A stretch of 64,000 nucleotides of DNA from a virus: IMG/VR virus record IMGVR_UViG_3300042449_001328, positions 1 to 64,000 of that record; one strand, 5' to 3'. Of the stretch, positions 1 to 6,043 are shown piece by piece (position 1 is the stretch's first letter; each line of letters begins with the position of its first letter). The notes beneath the pieces were generated by a model, which was not told the DNA's origin, did not search any database, and saw nothing but the letters and a program-made list of their open reading frames with translations. The translations under genes were made by a program, and so were the position numbers.

Positions 1-187
1 TGCAGGAGAATTGTTGTATCAGTTCTGCGTCCTGATCATCTAGTATCAGATCAAAAGTTTCATCCAATATCCTATCGTCTTTTGCCTCAATAACACAATA
101 GTTATTGTCACCTATATTGAATACCTTGTTTGGTTTAAGCCAAGTGTGAGCAAGATTGTTATCTATTAGGTATTGCGAAATATTCAT
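1..187 (-). CDS. Start of hypothetical protein, runs off the window
   Basis: The first 62 codons of a minus-strand gene are visible, beginning MNISQYLIDNNLAHTW. Its ATG overlaps the TGA of the recombinase gene (ATGA), so the two are probably translationally coupled in one leftward operon. The fragment is acidic toward its end. I do not recognise a family and the rest lies outside the window. Confidence 0.6.
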   Translation of the reverse strand, partial: MNISQYLIDNNLAHTWLKPNKVFNIGDNNYCVIEAKDDRILDETFDLILDDQDAELIQQFSC

Positions 188-996
188 ATTGGCAATTGAA
201 CTTTGGATAATAATTTAGTGGATACATGTGTGTAAATTTCAGTGGTTTTTACATTACTATGCCCTGCTATCTTTTGTATCAACCTTAAATCAGTACCATT
301 TTCTAACAGGTGGGTAAATGAAGAATGCCTTAAATTATGGATACTGGTTTTTGTATCAATGTACTTTTTGTAAATCTGTTGACAGCTTCCTATTGAATAT
401 TTGGGTGAATTCTGGCCATTAAATAAAAATTCTACTGGTTTGTAATTTACAAAATAAAATCTAAGTAGCTTTAATACTGTTTCTGACAATGGAACTATTC
501 TATCCTTTCTACCTTTTGCATTGTTTATATGAATCAACATTCTTTTTGAATCAATATCGTTTATTTTTAAATTAACAATTTCTGACACCCTTAGCCCTAC
601 TGAATAAGCTAGGGTTAGTATCGTCTTATGTTTTAAATTTGGTATAATAGCTATCTTTCCTATTAAATCTTGTTGGTCTATTACCCTAGGCAACTTCTTT
701 TCGCCACGGGGTCTTTTTAGTTTATAAAATTTTTTAGGTTGAGATAATATCTTTTCATAATAAAACTTGATGCAATTAATGATCTGATTTTGTTTTGTTG
801 AAGACAATTCGCCATTGTCCAATAATTTATTCAAATAACCAACTATCTCATCATAAGAAATGTGCCTTACATTTTTATTTTCAAATGAGTTTACAAATTC
901 CTTAAAATAAGACAAATAAACTTTTATAGTGTTTTCTGAATAATTCATTCGTTGAAGTGTGGTAACATAATCTTCAAACAACTTTAAATTTTTCAT
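184..996 (-). CDS. Tyrosine recombinase (XerC/D- or integrase-like)
   Basis: This 270-residue protein should cut and rejoin DNA through a phosphotyrosine intermediate. Residues about 5-90 look like the SAM-like core-binding domain. The catalytic domain carries the full set: R136 (GLRVSE), K161 (AKGRKDR), H220 and R223 (HNLRH), H246 (GHSN) and Y255 (IYTH). The stretch between K161 and H220 is short and lacks the extra helix motif (about 16-20 residues) that defines integron integrases (IntI). Its start faces a cassette array of attC-like sites beginning about 180 bp away, which is the geometry of intI, attI and cassettes. It could instead be the ordinary phage integrase or a resolvase. Family assignment is firm; the role in cassette capture is inference. 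Confidence 0.9.
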   Translation of the reverse strand: MKNLKLFEDYVTTLQRMNYSENTIKVYLSYFKEFVNSFENKNVRHISYDEIVGYLNKLLDNGELSSTKQNQIINCIKFYYEKILSQPKKFYKLKRPRGEKKLPRVIDQQDLIGKIAIIPNLKHKTILTLAYSVGLRVSEIVNLKINDIDSKRMLIHINNAKGRKDRIVPLSETVLKLLRFYFVNYKPVEFLFNGQNSPKYSIGSCQQIYKKYIDTKTSIHNLRHSSFTHLLENGTDLRLIQKIAGHSNVKTTEIYTHVSTKLLSKVQLPI

Positions 997-1048
997 ATAG
1001 GATAGTGTTGGTAATCAATTAGTTAAATGGACATTGATATATATGATT

Positions 1049-1171
1049 GTTGGTGGCAATGCCGCCCCGCTCCAATGGTGCTTCGGGCATGGAAGCTATT
1101 CCTAGCACCGCCCACGCTTCGGGGCGGCACTGTTCGCGCCAACGCGCAAAGGCCGACCCAAGCCCACCAAC
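1049..1171. other. Complex GC-rich palindrome between recombinase and array (attI candidate)
   Basis: The outer arms are GTTGGTGGC (1049-1057) and GCCCACCAAC (1162-1171), complementary except for one extra base in the right arm. A perfect inner stem pairs GCCGCCCCG (1061-1069) with CGGGGCGGC (1120-1128), and further short complementary pieces lie in the loop. GC content is far above the AT-rich surroundings, suggesting a foreign origin. It sits where an integron would have attI or its first recombination site. Two ORFs through this block are artefacts of the palindrome. Function is inferred from position only. Confidence 0.5.
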
Positions 1172-1176
1172 ATGGG

Positions 1177-1851
1177 GTTTAAAACATAGGGCAACATTTA
1201 GCGCGTTTTTCATAGGTAGTTTCGTGGGAAGGTTTTAGAATTAATTGCCGCCCACGCGCGAGAAAGAGATAACCCAAACAAACGGGTTTTCATTCCATGA
1301 TTGTTGACCGTTGACTTTTTCCCATAACATTTGCCATGCAAGTTTAGGTGTACTGGATGTTGGTGAGCAAGCCCCTTCCTTGTAGCAATCAGCAATAGAA
1401 ATACCTTGCAGTTTTTCTGCGCTTATATCTTCAATCCTTAACTTTATTCGGCAAGCCTGTTTTGGCATAAAAATGCTTGGTTTCCATCTCCACTCTTCCA
1501 TAGTTTCCCAATCAGGGTCTGTGGCCCTGTAAACATATCCGTTATCTTCTCCAGCAAAATCAACGTATTGCCATGTTTCACGCACCCAAAGTATGTCTCC
1601 AATTTGTCCGTATGGGCATTGTGTTTTGATTGATTCCCACCACTTCGGGTTACTGGCGGTTTCCATCCATCCACGAAACGGTTCCTTTACTATCCTTCTT
1701 GTTTGTGTTTTGCTGCCATCTAAAATAGCCCTTACCATTGACCCAGAAAATAAAATTGGGTGTTCCTTTGCCCGCCCTTCGGCAATTAATTCTAAAACCT
1801 GTTCGTTTTCCATAGTTATTTTATCTGTTTAGTTGCCCTACGATTTTAAAC
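1177..1851. repeat. Inverted end boxes of cassette 1
   Basis: GTTTAAAA at 1177-1184 is complementary to TTTTAAAC at 1844-1851. The match extends outward (GGGG and CCCC) and inward (AGGGCAAC at 1188-1195 and GTTGCCCT at 1832-1839). These boxes bracket the ASCH-like gene and match the R'/R'' logic of an integron cassette. Confidence 0.7.
1241..1813 (-). CDS. ASCH-domain-like protein (cassette 1)
   Basis: The 190-residue product contains HPILFSGSMVRAILDGSKTQ, then TRR, and later CPYGQIGDILWVRETW. This is the typical opening of phage-borne ASCH/PUA-like proteins (PILFSxxMVRAILDGrKTqTRR, CPYGxpGDxLWVRETW). ASCH domains are predicted RNA- or nucleotide-binding modules; the substrate is unknown. 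The gene fills the first cassette of the array, bracketed by 8-bp complementary boxes, and has no obvious promoter inside the cassette. Expression probably depends on leftward phage transcription. Confidence 0.8.
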   Translation of the reverse strand: MENEQVLELIAEGRAKEHPILFSGSMVRAILDGSKTQTRRIVKEPFRGWMETASNPKWWESIKTQCPYGQIGDILWVRETWQYVDFAGEDNGYVYRATDPDWETMEEWRWKPSIFMPKQACRIKLRIEDISAEKLQGISIADCYKEGACSPTSSTPKLAWQMLWEKVNGQQSWNENPFVWVISFSRVGGN

Positions 1852-1868
1852 CCCTTATACATTATGCG
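1844..1868. other. Truncated attC-like junction between cassettes 1 and 2
   Basis: The right box of cassette 1 (TTTTAAAC, 1844-1851) is followed after 9 bp by the left box of cassette 2 (ATTATGCG, 1861-1868). The internal stem arms seen at the other junctions are missing, and the expected G before TTATGCG is an A. This looks like a deleted or fused recombination site. Confidence 0.5.
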
Positions 1869-2092
1869 TAATGCTCCGAATACTTCTGTTCAAGTTCAAG
1901 CATTTTATCCCATATCTCTTGGTGGTGGACACTATCCCAAGCACATAATCTTGGACTTTTCTTTTTCTCTTGCAAAAATGCTTTCAGTTCATTGTAACAA
2001 TTAGCACTACGCATAACATCGGCTATACGCAATTGCTCTTCGTATTTTTCAACGGTTTCTTTTGCTTTTAAGTAATCTTCTTTTTTTATCAT
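1862..2092 (-). CDS. Hypothetical cassette protein, 76 residues (cassette 2)
   Basis: A lysine- and glutamate-rich, probably helical protein beginning MIKKEDYLKAKETVEKYEEQ. The stop codon TAA lies within the left cassette box (TTATGCG). The first 26 codons overlap the attC-like site at 2010-2141. The right box CGCATAAC (2010-2017) encodes Val-Met-Arg and includes an in-frame ATG, so a shorter 50-residue product starting there is possible. I do not recognise the family. The upstream residues read like natural coding sequence, so I prefer the long start. Confidence 0.55.
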   Translation of the reverse strand: MIKKEDYLKAKETVEKYEEQLRIADVMRSANCYNELKAFLQEKKKSPRLCAWDSVHHQEIWDKMLELEQKYSEHYA

Positions 2093-2141
2093 TTTGTTTA
2101 ATTTTTAAGTTCGCAACTGCGTATAGCCGTAGCCGTTAGGC
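2010..2141. other. attC-like site C
   Basis: Boxes CGCATAAC (2010-2017) and GTTAGGC (2135-2141) enclose 17-nt arms at 2020-2036 and 2113-2129. The arms pair fully except one A-C on the plus strand, which is a G-T pair on the minus strand. Spacers are AT on the left and TAGCC on the right. The terminal loop holds the start of gene 1862-2092. CGCATAAC pairs with TTATGCG at 1862-1868, the other end of the same cassette. Confidence 0.75.
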
Positions 2142-2145
2142 ACAA

Positions 2146-2325
2146 TTAAACCCAACTCTTCCAATGTGTAGGTGTGTAATAAACATACATACTACCATCA
2201 GGCAACCACCAAAGTTTACCATCAAACTTTAATTCTTGTTCGTTCCTTGAACCGTTTTCATCTTCAATTTTGGTCATCATCACCCTATTTTTTGGTGGAT
2301 GCTCTTCTGAAATTTTTTTCCACAT
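2146..2325 (-). CDS. DUF551-like small protein (cassette 3)
   Basis: A 59-residue protein with MWKKISEEHPPKNRV near its start and VYYTPTHWKSW at its end. This resembles DUF551 proteins (W-x-x-I-S-E-x-x-P-P ... TPTHWxP), common in phages and of unknown function. I chose the ATG at 2325 rather than an upstream ATG at 2385, because the extra 20 codons are encoded by the attC-like palindrome. Cassette ends: GTTAGGCACA (2135-2144) pairs with TGTGCCTAAC (2338-2347). Confidence 0.65.
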   Translation of the reverse strand: MWKKISEEHPPKNRVMMTKIEDENGSRNEQELKFDGKLWWLPDGSMYVYYTPTHWKSWV

Positions 2326-2340
2326 AATAAAATTAACTGT

Positions 2341-2435
2341 GCCTAACAACGTATATAATGGATACGCCAATAAGCGGTTATACATTTATTTAAGTTTATC
2401 GGTGGCGTACCCATCATATACGCAACCGTTATAGG
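2341..2435. other. attC-like site D
   Basis: Boxes GCCTAAC (2341-2347) and GTTATAGG (2428-2435) enclose 20-nt arms at 2350-2369 and 2403-2422. The arms are complementary except for two A-C mismatches on the plus strand, which become G-T pairs on the minus strand. Spacers are AA and CAACC. This is the clearest full site in the array. Confidence 0.85.
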
Positions 2436-2457
2436 AAATTTTATTTTTCCCATCGCA

Positions 2458-2808
2458 CTACGAAAAGTGCGAGAAAATGAACAGATAAGGTTCTGCAATT
2501 GGTTCATCTTCTTTCAGCTCAAAAACTTCACGGTATTTTGATTTTACCTTTTCTGCGTCTAAATTTTTGAAATCCAAGTGGACAAAATCCCATCCTTCAT
2601 ATTTATCTCCACCGCTTTCAATCCGTATTCCAAATACGTTATATTGTCCACACATTCCATCGCTTACAAGTGTAAATTCTTCGCCTTGATGTCCTTCAAT
2701 CATTGGCAAAAATTTATCATCCGATAAATCAATTTTACCGTTTTCGTTTTTTAGTTCATAAGGTAATTTATACCCGTAAACAATGTAATCTGTTCTATCT
2801 ACTCCCAT
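2458..2808 (-). CDS. Hypothetical protein, 116 residues (cassette 4)
   Basis: An acidic protein starting MGVDRTDYIVYGYKLPYELK, without signal peptide or membrane segment. Its cassette ends pair: GTTATAGG (2428-2435) with CCTATAAC (2850-2857), and A/T-rich similarity continues inward. It starts 41 bp inside the right box and ends 22 bp from the left one, so the cassette is little more than the gene. I do not recognise the family. Confidence 0.7.
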   Translation of the reverse strand: MGVDRTDYIVYGYKLPYELKNENGKIDLSDDKFLPMIEGHQGEEFTLVSDGMCGQYNVFGIRIESGGDKYEGWDFVHLDFKNLDAEKVKSKYREVFELKEDEPIAEPYLFIFSHFS

Positions 2809-2849
2809 TTTTAAATTTGTTTAAGCCAACCCACAAAAAATAAAACTAT

Positions 2850-2947
2850 CCTATAACACGGGTTTGGCGTAATGCCACCAGATAGTTTGTGCCTAAATTT
2901 AAAGTTCGTGCAAGGTGGCACTAACGCCAAGCCCGAAATCGTTAGGC
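2850..2947. other. attC-like site E
   Basis: Boxes CCTATAAC (2850-2857) and GTTAGGC (2941-2947) enclose arms at 2859-2879 and 2914-2935. The arms pair over about 21 positions, with one unpaired extra A in the right arm, two wobble-type positions and a short spacer AAATC on the right. The single extrahelical base is a known attC feature, but it sits in the opposite arm from classical sites read in this direction. Confidence 0.8.
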
Positions 2948-2960
2948 ACAATAAAATTTG

Positions 2961-3185
2961 CTACCCAACGCACTCCCATTCAACATCAGGAAATTGTTCA
3001 GCAAATCTTTGTTTCTCCTCTGCCTGTCCCTGCTTTACTTCTTTCAATACCTGTTCTTTTGGTATTTCTAAACTTGGCTTATAATTGCTTATACAAAATG
3101 GGTTTCCAGCCCACAAGTTCCAATATTTACGCCCTTTCTTTAACCATGCGTAGTCAGCTATTTGTTCAAATCCTTTAAAATTCAT
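2961..3185 (-). CDS. Hypothetical protein, 74 residues (cassette 5)
   Basis: A small soluble protein starting MNFKGFEQIADYAWLKKGRK, with a Lys/Glu-rich second half. Ends GTTAGGCA (2941-2948) and TGCCTAAC (3204-3211) are complementary, and the similarity extends inward to AAATTTGC near both ends. The family is not recognised. The start is 20 bp inside the right box. Confidence 0.65.
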   Translation of the reverse strand: MNFKGFEQIADYAWLKKGRKYWNLWAGNPFCISNYKPSLEIPKEQVLKEVKQGQAEEKQRFAEQFPDVEWECVG

Positions 3186-3204
3186 AATCGCAAATTTTAC
3201 AGAT

Positions 3205-3297
3205 GCCTAACATGCGGTAAAAGTAAGCCGCAGAAAGGCTGTTACTAAATTTGAGCAGTCTACAAAGCGGCCTACTCTTACCGCCAACCGTTAGTGG
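3205..3297. other. attC-like site F
   Basis: Boxes GCCTAAC (3205-3211) and GTTAGTGG (3290-3297) enclose 18-nt arms at 3214-3231 and 3267-3284. The two departures from perfect pairing are A-C on the plus strand and G-T on the minus strand. Spacers are AT and CAACC, as in site D. Confidence 0.85.
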
Positions 3298-3302
3298 TAA
3301 TG

Positions 3303-3524
3303 CTATAAACACACACCATTAAATGTGTTCAAATAGTTTTTGAACTTTATATAAACATCAAGCATATCGTCAACATGTATTTGTTGCTTATCAAAAACTA
3401 TTTTAGCACTACCTGTATCTAACACAACATTTGGTGGTGTTACCGTAAAAGCACTACCACTAACAGCAAGTATATTCAATTGCTCACTTTCTTGGTTATT
3501 TTCAATTTTATCTTTCATACCCAC
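3303..3524 (-). CDS. Hypothetical protein, 73 residues (cassette 6)
   Basis: The product starts MGMKDKIENNQESEQLNILA and continues with a beta-rich stretch (VTPPNVVLDTGSAKIVF). The first 20 or so codons lie inside attC-like site G, where GTTAGTGG encodes Val-Ser-Gly. Cassette ends GTTAGTGGTAATGC (3290-3303) and GCACTACCACTAAC (3451-3464) are complementary at 13 of 14 positions. The family is not recognised and the true start is uncertain. Confidence 0.55.
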   Translation of the reverse strand: MGMKDKIENNQESEQLNILAVSGSAFTVTPPNVVLDTGSAKIVFDKQQIHVDDMLDVYIKFKNYLNTFNGVCL

Positions 3525-3591
3525 TCTTATTTGTTAATTAAACTTTTGTTTTTCAAAGTCGCAACTAATTATACTTGCAACTCGTTAGCAG
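3457..3591. other. attC-like site G
   Basis: Boxes CCACTAAC (3457-3464) and GTTAGCAG (3584-3591) enclose 18-nt arms at 3466-3483 and 3561-3578. The outer nine positions pair perfectly and the inner part is looser. The loop contains the start codon and leader of the cassette-6 gene. Confidence 0.7.
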
Positions 3592-3594
3592 CCA

Positions 3595-3846
3595 TTAAGG
3601 TAGCGTTTCCAATTCATCGTGACTAAATGTTAAACAAGCTATTGTCCCTTGCGGCACTTGTGGACAAAACTCACCCCACATATTCCATGCCTTGCCATCT
3701 TTTGCAACCACTTGACAAGCAATGAATCTATCATCAGGCAATCCTTCAAGTGCCTTTTTAAGAGTTCCAACCGTATGAAAATTAACGGCTGCTAACACAT
3801 TATTTGCGTCAGTGGGGGTTTCGTGCTTTTTAGAATCTGTCTGCAT
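3595..3846 (-). CDS. Hypothetical protein, 83 residues (cassette 7)
   Basis: The core TVGTLKKALEGLPDDRFIAC resembles short phage proteins with a 'xVxeLkeaLxxLPdD' opening, of unknown role. The first 20 or so residues (MQTDSKKHETPTDANNVLA) are encoded within attC-like site H. Cassette ends GTTAGCAGCCATTAA (3584-3598) and TTAACGGCTGCTAAC (3782-3796) pair at 14 of 15 positions. This is a clear example of a gene whose start sits in the loop of its own recombination site. Confidence 0.65.
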   Translation of the reverse strand: MQTDSKKHETPTDANNVLAAVNFHTVGTLKKALEGLPDDRFIACQVVAKDGKAWNMWGEFCPQVPQGTIACLTFSHDELETLP

Positions 3847-3923
3847 AATTTAAAAATTTGTACTGTTAATAATCTTTGGTGGTGTAACGCCCCACCGAAC
3901 GCAAATAATCGTAACGTTACCTG
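3789..3923. other. attC-like site H
   Basis: Boxes CTGCTAAC (3789-3796) and GTTACCTG (3916-3923) enclose arms at 3799-3817 and 3890-3909. The arms pair over 19 positions with one wobble-type position and one extra A in the right arm. The loop of about 70 nt carries the start of gene 3595-3846. Confidence 0.8.
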
Positions 3924-3929
3924 CAAGTG

Positions 3930-4142
3930 CTACATTTCGGTTTCAAATAAACTTGGTGCAGAAAAACTTTTATTAAAATTTCCCACTCTCTTATTTATAA
4001 TTTCAAAATACTTTTCGTCAATCTCATAACTCACAGTATCAAAACCTAATTCATTTGCAACTTTGCTTGTCGTTCCGCTTCCTCCAAACGGGTCAATAAT
4101 TGTTTCGCCTTCCTTTGCAGTTATCTGTATAAGATGGGTGTT
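3930..4142 (-). pseudogene. C-terminal remnant of a DNA methyltransferase
   Basis: Read on the minus strand, the open frame gives THLIQITAKEGETIIDPFGG, then SGTTSKVANELGF and YEIDEKYFEIINKRV, ending in TAG at 3930. DPFGGSGTT is the SAM-binding motif of the D12/beta-class N4/N6 DNA methylases, which carry it near the C-terminus after a conserved (T/K)xLIxxL helix. The catalytic N-terminal part is absent and a TGA at 4143-4145 closes the frame. It follows left box GTTACCTG (3916) but has no matching right box, so a deletion probably removed most of the gene and its site. Confidence 0.75.
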
Positions 4143-4239
4143 TCAAACGCCCCCGCGCTGGTTTAATTTTAAAAAAGTTTTAGTTTGTATTTCATATTTA
4201 AGTTTGTGCTATGCCTGTTTCAGCAGCTACACTTGATAC

Positions 4240-4248
4240 ATTAGTGGC
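4240..4248. other. Cassette left box with altered first base
   Basis: ATTAGTGGC here is complementary, apart from its first base, to GCCACTAAC at 4436-4444. It marks the left end of the 52-residue cassette. As at 1861, A replaces the G expected before TTAG, and no stem arms precede it. The following GCAAGTGCTACAT also follows the box at 3917. Confidence 0.55.
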
Positions 4249-4253
4249 AAGTG

Positions 4254-4412
4254 CTACATATTGCTATCCAAAAGTTTTATGCTTCTGTATATCGGTATAA
4301 ATAAAAGCCAATAGGTTGTTACAAGATGTACCTCTAAATGAGATTTATCTTTAAAACCAGCATCAAAACTTTTCACATACATTTTTCTTTTGTGTTCTGT
4401 TCTTTTTATCAT
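4254..4412 (-). CDS. Small hypothetical protein, 52 residues (cassette 9)
   Basis: An intact short frame from ATG at 4412 to TAG at 4254. It starts MIKRTEHKRKMYVKSFDAGF and has a hydrophobic middle (TTYWLLFIPIY) that could be a short membrane-associated segment. It is bracketed by TTAGTGGC (4241-4248) and GCCACTAAC (4436-4444) with further pairing (GTGC and GCAC). The strongly basic N-terminus and cassette context support a real gene. Function unknown. Confidence 0.55.
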   Translation of the reverse strand: MIKRTEHKRKMYVKSFDAGFKDKSHLEVHLVTTYWLLFIPIYRSIKLLDSNM

Positions 4413-4436
4413 TTTCGTTTAATTTAACCGCACCAG

Positions 4437-4572
4437 CCACTAACATTGCATTGCAAAAAGCAGGGCTGACGTAATGCTTTCAACAATGGGAATACTATTA
4501 AACTTCACCTATAACGCATTGGGCAGACGTATTCCAATTCCCCTGCCTTCTGCAATGCTTTGCCGTTAGCGG
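4437..4572. other. attC-like site I
   Basis: Boxes CCACTAAC (4437-4444) and GTTAGCGG (4565-4572) enclose 18-nt arms at 4448-4465 and 4541-4558. The arms are complementary except for two positions that are A-C on plus and G-T on minus. The loop is about 75 nt with no gene start. Confidence 0.8.
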
Positions 4573-4577
4573 CAACC

Positions 4578-4793
4578 CTAAACGACCGCAGTAAACGTGG
4601 TTAAAGATTTACGAACGGTTACTTCTTCGCCTTTTTCGACTTCATTGTAAGCAAGAATAGCTTTTGCCTTTCCTTTGGTAATTATACCACTTGCCCAAGT
4701 TTCATCTTGATGGGTAAGTTGCATTCTAAATTTCCCTTTTCGTTGAGATACTACATCGTAAATCTTTCCAACTTCTAAATTTTGATTTTCCAT
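4578..4793 (-). CDS. Hypothetical protein, 71 residues (cassette 10)
   Basis: A small beta-rich basic protein, MENQNLEVGKIYDVVSQRKG onward, with a VGKIYDV-type opening seen in small SH3-like or OB-like phage proteins; this is only a resemblance. Its cassette ends GTTAGCGGC (4565-4573) and GCCGCTAAC (4820-4828) are complementary, with CCCT and AGGG pairing a little further in. Confidence 0.65.
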   Translation of the reverse strand: MENQNLEVGKIYDVVSQRKGKFRMQLTHQDETWASGIITKGKAKAILAYNEVEKGEEVTVRKSLTTFTAVV

Positions 4794-4819
4794 TTTATTT
4801 TGATTTGTGAAGAAGGGCA

Positions 4820-4860
4820 GCCGCTAACAACGTGCTTGTGCCATTTAAAAATGCGTCAAA
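4820..4860. other. Eroded attC-like site J
   Basis: GCCGCTAAC (4820-4828) closes cassette 10 and is followed by AACGTGCTTGTGCC, similar to the start of site D (AACG) and of site K. I could not find a convincing complementary right arm or a GTTRRRY box before the next gene, so only half of a site remains. Confidence 0.45.
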
Positions 4861-4899
4861 GTTCAGTGCCTTTAATCAAGTTCGGTGAGCAAAATAAAT

Positions 4900-5289
4900 T
4901 TAAACAACCCCACCGCACTCCTTCGTAGAAAGTTCGTGTTGCAATTGAAAGTACACGTCAAAGAGTAATTCAATTTCCTTTGCCCGTTCGACAATTTTTC
5001 CTTGTATAATCTCACGGAACTTGTCATAGTTTTCAGGCTCTATTTTATTATGCCAAGAGTGTTTCCATGTGTCCATATCAATTACTATTTTGATAAGTTC
5101 TTTTAAGGGGTCATCACCAAAACAATTTGGTTTCTCCCACCTTAATTCAAACCCGTCTTTGATAATGTACTCTTTGTCTCCTGAAAACGGTCTTACAATT
5201 TCGTAACGTTTCGCAGTCCCTTCAATTGTTGTACCTCTAAGGCCAACACCAATTTTACTAAGTTGGTTGATAAATTCTAAATGATCCAT
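4900..5289 (-). CDS. Hypothetical protein, 129 residues (cassette 11)
   Basis: A soluble acidic protein starting MDHLEFINQLSKIGVGLRGT, with a mixed alpha/beta look (RYEIVRPFSGDKEYIIKDGF) and a helical C-terminal third. It follows the array pattern: minus strand, small, closed on the right by GCTGCTAAC at 5394. Its left boundary box is not recognisable. The family is not recognised. Confidence 0.65.
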   Translation of the reverse strand: MDHLEFINQLSKIGVGLRGTTIEGTAKRYEIVRPFSGDKEYIIKDGFELRWEKPNCFGDDPLKELIKIVIDMDTWKHSWHNKIEPENYDKFREIIQGKIVERAKEIELLFDVYFQLQHELSTKECGGVV

Positions 5290-5393
5290 CGCTCAAGTTG
5301 TTTAAATTTATTTTGTTTAGTATTTCAAATTAATATCGTGACACACAATCCAAAGCCTTGCTATCCGTGCCTAGTTTCGGGTTGGGTGCGCCA

Positions 5394-5420
5394 GCTGCTA
5401 ACAACGTGTTTGCCTCATGG
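5394..5420. other. Eroded attC-like site K
   Basis: GCTGCTAAC (5394-5402) is followed by AACGTGTTTGCC, nearly the same sequence as follows the box at 4820. No complementary right arm or matching left box was found. The rest of the 5290-5608 gap holds nothing else I can support except a 23-codon frame at 5507-5578. Confidence 0.4.
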
Positions 5421-5506
5421 CTGAAAGTGCTATTTGATATTTTTGTTTTCATCTATAAAATTTATCTGTTCAAAAATCTATCCGTTACCCACCGCATTAG
5501 AAACTA

Positions 5507-5578
5507 CTAACTCATTTCCGGTGTGCTTCGTTTCTTTTTCCACTTGGCGGTATCATGTCTATTTTGCGCTTTACTCAT
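5507..5578 (-). CDS. Very short possible gene or gene remnant, 23 residues
   Basis: ATG at 5578 to TAG at 5507 encodes MSKAQNRHDTAKWKKKRSTP and three more residues. It is very basic. It lies between an eroded site and the next gene and may be a real small peptide or the start of a truncated cassette gene. The evidence is only an intact frame with an A/T-rich leader. Confidence 0.25.
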   Translation of the reverse strand: MSKAQNRHDTAKWKKKRSTPEMS

Positions 5579-5608
5579 CTCTATTTATTTAGTTCGTGTT
5601 CGGCCATT

Positions 5609-5863
5609 TTACTGACACATATTTGCGGCTACATTAGTTGTAATTCTACTCAACACCATTCTGTTTAAGATACTCATTGAACATACCTTTCTTTTAAGTC
5701 CTTCAATCATATAATCTTCTAACTGCTTGTTAAGTTGAGAAGAAAGCCTACCTATAACATCCGCTATAAGAATATTTGTTCTTTCTGCATTCATTGGTTG
5801 TAATTTAAAGTTAAGTAGTTCTAAATCCGCGTAATTGAAAAAGCGTCTGAGTTCGTATTTCAT
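5609..5863 (-). CDS. Hypothetical protein, 84 residues
   Basis: Starts MKYELRRFFNYADLELLNFK and contains a helical middle (IADVIGRLSSQLNKQLEDYM). It is basic overall and of unrecognised family. It follows the 58-residue frame upstream after 3 bp, suggesting co-expression. The last residues (TTNVAANMCQ) may come from an old recombination junction. Confidence 0.5.
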   Translation of the reverse strand: MKYELRRFFNYADLELLNFKLQPMNAERTNILIADVIGRLSSQLNKQLEDYMIEGLKRKVCSMSILNRMVLSRITTNVAANMCQ

Positions 5864-5866
5864 AAG

Positions 5867-6043
5867 TCAGTCCATATAGGTGTAGCCACAAAATTGTAAT
5901 CTCAATCGTTTACTTTTACAAAATGAGAATCGCCAGTCATTTTCATCAAAGCCGTAAAGGTCTCCTCTGTAAAGAATAAACTCGCATAGCCACTTTCCAT
6001 CTTGGTTACTACAACAAAGGAATTTTGTGTATAAGTGTTTCAT
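5867..6043 (-). CDS. Hypothetical protein, 58 residues
   Basis: An intact frame from ATG at 6043 to TGA at 5867, starting MKHLYTKFLCCSNQDGKWLC and containing GDLYGFDENDWRFSFCKSKR. It has five cysteines in a short chain. It overlaps the end of gene 6009-6224 by 35 bp and is followed 3 bp later by gene 5609-5863. Family unknown. Confidence 0.5.
   Translation of the reverse strand: MKHLYTKFLCCSNQDGKWLCEFILYRGDLYGFDENDWRFSFCKSKRLRLQFCGYTYMD

Noticed and set aside
184-996. Calling the recombinase an integron integrase IntI
   Set aside because: The IntI-specific insertion between the catalytic Lys and His is absent, so only the location argues for it.
1019-1395. Short ORFs on both strands through the GC-rich palindrome
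   Set aside because: They arise from the inverted repeat and the cassette end; composition is not protein-like and no start context supports them.
2146-2385. Longer start for the DUF551-like gene (79 residues)
   Set aside because: The first 20 codons are encoded by the attC-like stem and loop; the internal ATG at 2325 begins the recognisable domain.
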